Origin: JBFLYZ01 sp040756415
GTDB lineage: Bacteria; Bacteroidota; Bacteroidia; JADZBD01
NCBI GenBank assembly: GCA_040756415.1
Contig: JBFLYZ010000035.1
Span: forward strand, 1-37,576
Direction of reading: 5' to 3'
DNA: 37,576 nucleotides
Of this stretch, positions 33,301 through 37,576 are shown one piece after another (positions within the stretch are counted from its first letter, which is position 1; each line of letters opens with the position of its first letter). The notes below the pieces were generated by a model. It worked only from the letters and a program-made list of their open reading frames with translations, did not search any database and was not told the origin of the DNA. A program made the translations under genes and the position numbers.

Positions 33301-34094
33301 TCCTTGTCCTCCGGTTTTATCGTACGCTCCTTGAAATAAACATGCGTGATCGTTGCCGTACCCCTATCGAAACGGTTTAAGCCGTCAAGGGTGCCGATCC
33401 AGATATTCCCTTTGCTGTCTTCATGAAAGGAGAGCACGATGTTGTGGCTCAGGTACGCCTGGCCCTTTCCGGAGGCAGTGAAATGGTCGAGGGTCTTTTC
33501 CGCCATCCGGTAGCGAAGGGCCCCGTTGGTGGTACCCAGCCATACGTCACCGCTGCTCTCGCGGAACACCGCCAGCACCGGCAGATCCTTCTGAAGCTCC
33601 GCCCCCGGCACCGCGATAGCCTTGCGGGTCACCGGGTCGATGACCCTCAGGCCGTTCTCCGTACCAATCCAGAGTTGGTGCTCCCCGTCCAGGAACAGGC
33701 TCCATATCCTGTTGCTGCCCACCAGCGGGCTTTCGGCTCCGTAACGGGTAAAGTCCCCTTTTTTAGTGTTGTAGCAGTTCAGGCCACCGCTGAGCGTTCC
33801 CGCCCACACATTGCCCGTGCTGTCGGCCGCCAGTGCTGTAATGAAATTATCGGATATGCTGGATGAATCCCCGTCTTTCGTTTTGAATACCTTGAATGAA
33901 TACCCGTCATAGCGGTTCAGCCCATCCTGGGTGCCGAACCAGAGAAAACCCTTCTTATCCTGTGCAATGGCCATGACGGGGTTCATGGACAGGCCGTCCT
34001 TCATGGACAGGTGCTCGAACTGTATATCTGTTTTCTGGGAAAAAGCAGAATAGAACGTGAGAGCTAAAAGGGATATGAACAACCGGCAGCGCAT
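30381..34094 (-). CDS. Reg_prop double-propeller - Y_Y_Y - TM - PAS - SpoIIE/PP2C phosphatase
   Basis: Fourth member of the phosphatase family and the largest (1237 aa). Signal peptide (1-19, YSAFS); 14 Reg_prop repeats (~45-685), many as GxLWxGTxNGLNRFD; Y_Y_Y domain (~735-797, DPGEYVFRVQGTNVDG); TM helix (~805-825); coiled segment; a PAS domain (~858-972, NAVLIADPEGIIEWTNEG, followed by ITARKEAEE); the shared linker ITDSINYALRIQQALL; and a SpoIIE PP2C domain (~1010-1237) with GDFYF (1025-1029), DCTGHG, DGMD, TDGYADQ and VDD. The extra PAS is a second, cytoplasmic input absent from the other three. A histidine kinase is absent. A perfect TATATTTG box lies 52 nt upstream. Confidence 0.93.
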   Translation of the reverse strand: MRCRLFISLLALTFYSAFSQKTDIQFEHLSMKDGLSMNPVMAIAQDKKGFLWFGTQDGLNRYDGYSFKVFKTKDGDSSSISDNFITALAADSTGNVWAGTLSGGLNCYNTKKGDFTRYGAESPLVGSNRIWSLFLDGEHQLWIGTENGLRVIDPVTRKAIAVPGAELQKDLPVLAVFRESSGDVWLGTTNGALRYRMAEKTLDHFTASGKGQAYLSHNIVLSFHEDSKGNIWIGTLDGLNRFDRGTATITHVYFKERTIKPEDKDSKESTMRNIYSIVNNYGGNTIRTILEDDKGIFWIGTDMELIIYDPATQKFINYKKDLVNPTAINDHFIRSMFIDRSGNLWIGTLSNGLNKTSLHPKKFRHYQKKANDSSGLSENYVRAICEDDSGNIWVGTLVGGLNRFDPETEVFLHYPPCVIPKGKCPNDNNVWSLCFDKKGLLWIGTNNGLNQYDPVSETYTYYVHDARNPASLSENTVRSIFCDSKGNLWAGTEGGLNRFNYSTGTFTVYSRSDHPDSLSDNTVWKIIEDGSGRLWLATNNGLNCFDPASGKFSRYLKVPGKTNSISHNGIRTLHIDAKGRLWVGTHNGLNRFDPASGTFIRYDETSGLPNAFIYAILEDEQGCLWLSTNKGLCCFNPADGSVKSFDVYDGLQDYEFNTNASCRTRSGEMYFAGPAGMNRFSPSKLGINQFNPTIEITGMSIKGKPYESDVDITEVQEIVLNYDENVLLFEFSSFDYTRPERNRYRFMMEGFDSDWVDAKNARFTTYTNLDPGEYVFRVQGTNVDGVWSPYSDSIRIVILPPFWKTAWFYALCLIFIVTSVYAFYRIRVAGLRREKLLLAQKVKERTLELEEINRELEKLSLVASKTDNAVLIADPEGIIEWTNEGLKRMHSKKITSPANIYGKSLLELSSNPEIAKVLEKSKKQKISVSYEAESTNSEGRNFWVQSTLTPILDEKGDVSKIVIIDSDITARKEAEEIIREKNKDITDSINYALRIQQALLPDEAKINTFLEDSFILFRPRDIVSGDFYFVEGIQSNEDVSLTGFAVGDCTGHGVPGAFMSMIGTSFLKQSLSEHSVNSPAEALDFVSRKINELLRHNDEKGAIRDGMDISFCVLDPRSNTFHFAGANRSVVIVDRKGLREIKGDSRTVGYSEEMKPFANHAMQLQKGDCVYLFTDGYADQFGGPKGKKFKHRKLLEKIASVAHLPMPEQKRALEQTFDDWKGNLAQVDDVCLMGVRV

Positions 34095-34146
34095 GTACTA
34101 CAATCTACGTAAAGCCCCGGTAAGTAGTTTTTCAGGGACAGGTACG

Positions 34147-34154
34147 CAAATATA
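34147..34154 (-). promoter_or_regulatory. Perfect -7 box TATATTTG for the PAS-containing phosphatase gene
   Basis: Read on the minus strand this is an exact TAnnTTTG match, 52 nt before the ATG at 34094. No clear -33 TTTG. Confidence 0.5.
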
Positions 34155-34200
34155 TCATTACTCCGCGAAAAACCTATAGAGTGCTTGCGGATCTAACAAT

Positions 34201-35445
34201 TCATTTCAACTGGAAATTGATAGGCATCAGGTAATACATCCTGACCACCTTGCCCGACTGCCTGGCTGGTTTCCATTTGCCCGAGGTCAGTTTGATTACC
34301 CTGATCGCTTCTTCTTCCAGTAATTTTCCATACTTACCCGGAACGCCTTTTACGATCTCGGCCGTTTTAACACTGCCATCCTTCTCTACTATGAATTTTA
34401 CATATACCTTGCCTGAAACATTGTTTTCCCTGGCGGAATCTGGATAGATCACATTTTTCACAATGTAGTTCAGCAGGGCAGACTGACCTCCTTCAAACTC
34501 GGCAGGCTCCTCTACGGCAGGCATGGAATACGGATCATCCGCATTTGTTTCGATCTGATCCTTTACCGGAGGAGGTACCTCCTCGCTATTCTTAGGGGGT
34601 GGTGGCGGAGGGCTGTCTAACTTGAAAACGATGGGTTGGGTGCACTTCACCTTCACCTTTTTTCCATTCATTCTTCCGGCCTTCCACTTGGGCATGGTCT
34701 TCACCACCCTGACCGCTTCCTTGCTCAGGCCGGGGCCGTTGGGCACTCCCTTGACCACTGCTACATCCGTAACGGCACCGCTGGTATCCACCACAAACTG
34801 CACATATACCTTGCCCTGGATGCCATTTTCCTTTTCCATCTGCGGATACTTGATGTTCTTTGCCAGGTATTGCGCCAGCGCCTCCTGTCCGCCAGGGAAT
34901 TCGGGCATCTCTTCCGCATAAACAAGGGGTTCATCTGCTTTTTGCTCAACAAGTACATCAGTGGCCGTTACTTCCCCCTCCTGTCCCACCTGACCATCCT
35001 TCATGTCCTTTACGCTCACCGAAGTCGGAACCTGGGGAGGTGGCGGGTTATCGAGCTTGAAGCTCACATACAGGGTCATCTTCACATTCACCGGCCTGCC
35101 CTCCTTTTTTCCCGTACTCCATTTGGGCATGGCTTTGACCAGGCGCAAAGCTTCTTTGCTCAATCCTTCCCCTCCGTACACCCCTTTTACAACCTGCACA
35201 TCGGTGATCTCGCCTTTATAGTTCACGATGAACTGCACCTTCACTTCTCCTGAAATGCCCTTTTTCTTTTCTTCTTCCGGGTAACGCAGGCTGTCCTTCA
35301 GGTACTTTTTAAGCTTTTCGTCCCCTCCGGGGAACTTGGGCTTGACATCTACCTGGTAGCTTTCATACAGGGCCTTGGGATCATCCTGGCCGAAGAAGAA
35401 ACGAGGGACGACAAAAAAGATCAGTGTGATGAGTATCTTTTGCAT
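34201..35445 (-). CDS. Secreted protein of three tandem TonB C-terminal domains (414 aa)
   Basis: Signal peptide (1-19, FFFGQ) followed by three TonB_C-type domains (~36-132, ~181-277, ~315-414). Each begins with an EFPGG motif or similar (FPGG, FPGG, FEGG), has a KYP/RYP turn, a Gly-x-Val strand (GEVKVQFIVN, GKVYVQFVVD, GKVYVKFIVE), a VVKG/IVKG strand and an MPKW or GKW turn. They are joined by proline-rich linkers (residues ~133-139 and 279-294, PPPPPP). A true TonB has an N-terminal TM anchor and one C-terminal domain; this protein has a cleavable signal and no membrane anchor. It may bind TonB boxes or outer-membrane receptors, or serve as an envelope adaptor (inference). It is the last gene of a three-gene operon. 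Confidence 0.85.
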   Translation of the reverse strand: MQKILITLIFFVVPRFFFGQDDPKALYESYQVDVKPKFPGGDEKLKKYLKDSLRYPEEEKKKGISGEVKVQFIVNYKGEITDVQVVKGVYGGEGLSKEALRLVKAMPKWSTGKKEGRPVNVKMTLYVSFKLDNPPPPQVPTSVSVKDMKDGQVGQEGEVTATDVLVEQKADEPLVYAEEMPEFPGGQEALAQYLAKNIKYPQMEKENGIQGKVYVQFVVDTSGAVTDVAVVKGVPNGPGLSKEAVRVVKTMPKWKAGRMNGKKVKVKCTQPIVFKLDSPPPPPPKNSEEVPPPVKDQIETNADDPYSMPAVEEPAEFEGGQSALLNYIVKNVIYPDSARENNVSGKVYVKFIVEKDGSVKTAEIVKGVPGKYGKLLEEEAIRVIKLTSGKWKPARQSGKVVRMYYLMPINFQLK

Positions 35446-35463
35446 AGGTATCGGGGGTTGAGA

Positions 35464-36216
35464 TCAAAAATACACGATTGTCTTGTAAATGCAGTCTACC
35501 GCCTTGCCTCCCATTTTGGCGGGCTTCCATTTCGGCATGAGGTCAGCAACCCGCAGGGCTTCAATACTGCACATGCTGCAGCCTTCAGCGGGAACCAGCA
35601 CCGTACCGTCAGTAACGCTGCCATCTATCCGTATGGTGAACTGAATGGTAACCTGGTGATCGGTAGCGGGCTGGGGATCGATGATGTTCTTCTTGAAGAA
35701 TTTTTTCAGCTCTACCGCACCGCCCGGATACTCGGGCTTTTCCTGTACGGTAGCCGTATCATAGACCGCGCTCTTCACCTGTACCGGCACACAATCCATC
35801 AATTGAAAGGTGATCGTGATCGTGAGCTGCTGTACTACCTTTTTACCATTGACCAGCGCAGGCTTCCAGGCGGGCAGCGAGCTCACCAGCCTTACCGCCT
35901 CGGTCTGCAGTCCCGGCCCGCCCGGTACAAAATCCTTGGCTTGCGCATAGATCACCCTGCCGGCCGTATCAACATAGAACTCCACGTTGATCTTCCCCTG
36001 CACGCAGTTATCCTTTTCTTTCTGCGGATAGCGCATGCTATCCCTCAGGGTTTGGGCCAATGCGCTCATGCCTCCCGGAAATTCGGCCGGGACATCTGCC
36101 TGCACATAGTAAGAGGCTGGGCGGTCGTCCGGGACGGGAAGGGGGTTTTCGCCATCGCCCTGGGAGTAGGACGGCAAACCAAGCAGCAGGAAGAGGAGCA
36201 GGGCCAGGTATCTCAT
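35464..36216 (-). CDS. Secreted protein of two tandem TonB C-terminal domains (250 aa)
   Basis: Signal peptide (1-19, GLPSYSQ) followed by two TonB_C-type domains. The first (~40-137) has EFPGGMSALAQTL, GKINVEFYVDTAG and SLPAWKPALVNGK. The second (~158-250) has EYPGGAVELKKFF, VTIQFTIRIDGSV and LMPKWKPAKMGGK. Cysteines in the second domain (AEGCSMCSIEAL) could form a disulphide. Like its neighbours it lacks a TonB membrane anchor. The ATG overlaps the end of the preceding one-domain gene by 4 nt, which implies translational coupling, and the next gene begins 18 nt downstream. Confidence 0.83.
   Translation of the reverse strand: MRYLALLLFLLLGLPSYSQGDGENPLPVPDDRPASYYVQADVPAEFPGGMSALAQTLRDSMRYPQKEKDNCVQGKINVEFYVDTAGRVIYAQAKDFVPGGPGLQTEAVRLVSSLPAWKPALVNGKKVVQQLTITITFQLMDCVPVQVKSAVYDTATVQEKPEYPGGAVELKKFFKKNIIDPQPATDHQVTIQFTIRIDGSVTDGTVLVPAEGCSMCSIEALRVADLMPKWKPAKMGGKAVDCIYKTIVYF
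35465..35472 (-). promoter_or_regulatory. Perfect -7 box TATTTTTG overlapping the stop of the upstream gene
   Basis: On the minus strand TATTTTTG spans the last codons and stop of the 35464-36216 gene and lies 19 nt before the next ATG at 35445. It could give the three-domain gene extra transcription. It could also be chance, since the protein ends in Tyr-Phe. Confidence 0.3.
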
Positions 36217-36668
36217 CTCAATTTAAAATTTATCGGTACGGTAAAATACATCCTGGCCGCTTTTCCGTCCTTCATGGCGGGGATCCATTTGGGCGACAGG
36301 CTGACAACGCGTATCGCCTCATTGCTGAGCTGCTCGCTGAACCTGCCCTCGGGGGCTTTTACGACCTCAATATTACCAATGCTTCCGTTCTTCTCTACAA
36401 TGAATTTCAAATACACCTTCCCCTGTGTTCCGTACGCCATTGCCGAATCGCAGCACCCGGGCCATTGTATATTACCGGACAGAAATTGAATAAAAGCCTT
36501 ATCCCCGCCAGGAAACCTGGCAGGGCGTTCAGCATTTTTAGAAGAAGCCGGATCGTAACCGCTTGGGCCGCTCTTTTCAGGTGCAGGCTGATCGTATTCA
36601 TCCTCCAAAAACCCCTGGCAGGATAACATCAACGAAACAGGGATCAGGGCAAGGGCCATTTTCCTCAT
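36213..36668 (-). CDS. Lipoprotein with one TonB C-terminal domain (151 aa)
   Basis: Short lipoprotein signal with lipobox LMLSC (Cys17), an acidic, proline-rich spacer (~20-48), and one TonB_C-type domain (~50-151) with RFPGGDKAFIQFL, GKVYLKFIVEKNG and LSPKWIPAMKDGK. It is the first gene of the one-, two- and three-domain series. The start could be Met1 or Met4 (MALALIPVS): a perfect -7 box ends 4 nt before Met1, so transcription may begin near Met1, favouring a leaderless mRNA or use of Met4. The Cys pair in WPGCCDS may form a disulphide. Confidence 0.82.
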   Translation of the reverse strand: MRKMALALIPVSLMLSCQGFLEDEYDQPAPEKSGPSGYDPASSKNAERPARFPGGDKAFIQFLSGNIQWPGCCDSAMAYGTQGKVYLKFIVEKNGSIGNIEVVKAPEGRFSEQLSNEAIRVVSLSPKWIPAMKDGKAARMYFTVPINFKLR

Positions 36669-36672
36669 TCTA

Positions 36673-36680
36673 CAAATTTA
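36673..36680 (-). promoter_or_regulatory. Perfect -7 box TAAATTTG for the TonB-domain operon
   Basis: On the minus strand this is an exact TAnnTTTG match ending 4 nt before the annotated ATG, implying a nearly leaderless mRNA. It faces a similarly placed box for fahA in the 92-nt divergent region. Confidence 0.5.
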
Positions 36681-36748
36681 ATCTTTTGACGCAACAGCTT
36701 ATTGATTTCCATAACTGTAAGTAAACTTCACCGGCATGCAAAAAAGCC

Positions 36749-36756
36749 TAATTTTG
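36749..36756 (+). promoter_or_regulatory. Perfect -7 box TAATTTTG for fahA
   Basis: Exact TAnnTTTG match ending 4 nt before the ATG at 36761, implying a nearly leaderless transcript. No -33 TTTG visible at the expected distance. Confidence 0.5.
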
Positions 36757-36760
36757 CCGC

Positions 36761-37576
36761 ATGACGATAAAAGCCAACGACCCGCAGCTAAGATCCTGGA
36801 TACAGGTACCCGCGGGATCTGACTTTCCCATACAGAACCTGCCCTTTGGTATATTCAAGACCGCTGAGCTCAAGCCCCGTACAGGCGTAGCCATTGGCGA
36901 GTACGTGCTCGATCTGGCCGAACTGAAGAAGACCGGCATCTTCAACGACCTGAAGTTCGATACGCAGGTGTTCTCGCAGCCCTCGCTCAACGCCTTTATT
37001 GCCCTGGGAAAAGACCTTACGCGCAAAGTGCGCGAGCGCATATCCGAGCTGCTTCGCATTGACAATGCTTTCCTTCGCGATGACAAGGCCACGATCAAAA
37101 AGGTATTGCTCAGGCAAAGCGAAGTGCAGATGCTCATGCCGGTAGAGGTGGGCAACTACACCGATTTCTACTCCAGCATCGATCACGCCACCAACGTGGG
37201 CAAGATGTTCCGCGATCCCGAGAACGCCCTGCTGCCCAACTGGAAGCATCTGCCCGTGGGCTACCACGGGCGCGCCTCTTCCATCATGGTTTCGGGCACT
37301 CCCTTTCACCGGCCGAAGGGACAAACCCTCCCTGCCGACCAGGCAGGCAAGCCGCCCAAGGAGCAGCAACCCGTCTTCGGCCCCTGCAGGCTCCTGGATT
37401 TCGAGCTCGAAATGGCCTTTATCATAGGCCGCGAAACGCAGTTGGGAGAAAGCATCTCTACCGAAAAAGCGGGCGAGTATATTTTCGGCATGGTGCTTTT
37501 CAACGACTGGAGCGCACGCGATATACAAACCTGGGAATACGTGCCCCTGGGGCCTTTCCTGGCGAAAAATTTCGCC
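36761..37576 (+). CDS. fahA: Fumarylacetoacetase, partial (3' end outside window)
   Basis: Last enzyme of tyrosine catabolism: it hydrolyses 4-fumarylacetoacetate to fumarate and acetoacetate in the cytoplasm. The first 272 residues are present and the frame is open to the window end (the family is ~420 aa). The N-terminal SH3-like domain is followed by the catalytic-domain motif NYTDFYSSIDHATNVGKMFR, with Asp135 and His142 matching the metal ligand and general base of human FAH (Asp126, His133). NWKHLPVGYHGRASSIMVSG follows, then LDFELEMAF with Glu215 and Glu217 (human Glu199/Glu201) and FNDWSARD with Asp249 (human Asp233). No other tyrosine-degradation gene is visible in the window; the rest may lie downstream. 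Confidence 0.97.
   Translation, partial: MTIKANDPQLRSWIQVPAGSDFPIQNLPFGIFKTAELKPRTGVAIGEYVLDLAELKKTGIFNDLKFDTQVFSQPSLNAFIALGKDLTRKVRERISELLRIDNAFLRDDKATIKKVLLRQSEVQMLMPVEVGNYTDFYSSIDHATNVGKMFRDPENALLPNWKHLPVGYHGRASSIMVSGTPFHRPKGQTLPADQAGKPPKEQQPVFGPCRLLDFELEMAFIIGRETQLGESISTEKAGEYIFGMVLFNDWSARDIQTWEYVPLGPFLAKNFA

Noticed and set aside
19527..34094. The propeller proteins as hybrid two-component kinases
   Set aside because: No HisKA, HATPase or receiver motifs follow the TM segment; the output is clearly SpoIIE/PP2C.

Overview
The window looks like chromosomal DNA of a member of the Bacteroidota. The evidence is the promoter style (perfect TAnnTTTG -7 boxes), the lack of obvious Shine-Dalgarno sequences, the Reg_prop/Y_Y_Y sensors, secreted TonB C-terminal domain proteins, a PorE-like OmpA protein and the parE-parC pairing. 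The order or genus cannot be named from the sequence. I see no rRNA, tRNA, CRISPR array, transposase or phage gene, and no gene-free stretch longer than about 300 bases.

Layout. 1-2300 is an A+T-rich islet of orphan genes: a fragment of an SseB-like protein and two unrelated small lipoproteins, separated by roughly 145-225 bp spacers with inverted repeats. Next come a small ORF, a 3-hydroxybutyryl-CoA dehydrogenase gene (hbd) and a secreted orphan protein flanked by inverted copies of a palindromic repeat. 4679-10333 (minus) is a housekeeping block, ychF-parE-parC. 10496-16783 (plus) is a tight seven-gene directon: a split transketolase with a secreted VWA-domain gene wedged between its halves by 1-nt overlaps, then an ECF sigma factor, a membrane protein with five VPEGYF repeats (likely anti-sigma), a Spy/CpxP-like periplasmic protein and an outer-membrane beta-barrel protein. 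16808-19473 (minus) holds queE and a PorE-like TPR/propeller/OmpA protein.

19527-26923 (plus) carries three consecutive membrane proteins that end in a SpoIIE-type PP2C phosphatase domain. Two have TPR sensor heads and one has a 14-repeat Reg_prop double propeller. A fourth paralogue (30381-34094, minus), with a 14-repeat propeller plus a PAS domain, lies about 3.5 kb further on, beyond folD, ffh, a small secreted protein gene and yceI. 34201-36668 (minus) is an operon of three secreted proteins built of one, two and three TonB C-terminal domains. The window ends inside a divergent fumarylacetoacetase gene.

How the genes work together. The most distinctive parts are two signalling systems. 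One is the sigma/anti-sigma/periplasmic-sensor/OMP set, which resembles the logic of CnrH-CnrY-CnrX. The other is the family of sensor-PP2C phosphatases sharing one output domain under interchangeable sensor heads, with no STAS antagonist, anti-sigma kinase or histidine kinase encoded nearby. The VWA gene embedded in transketolase and the 1-2-3 series of TonB-domain proteins are the other unusual arrangements. All functional statements are from reading the translated sequences; no database search was run.
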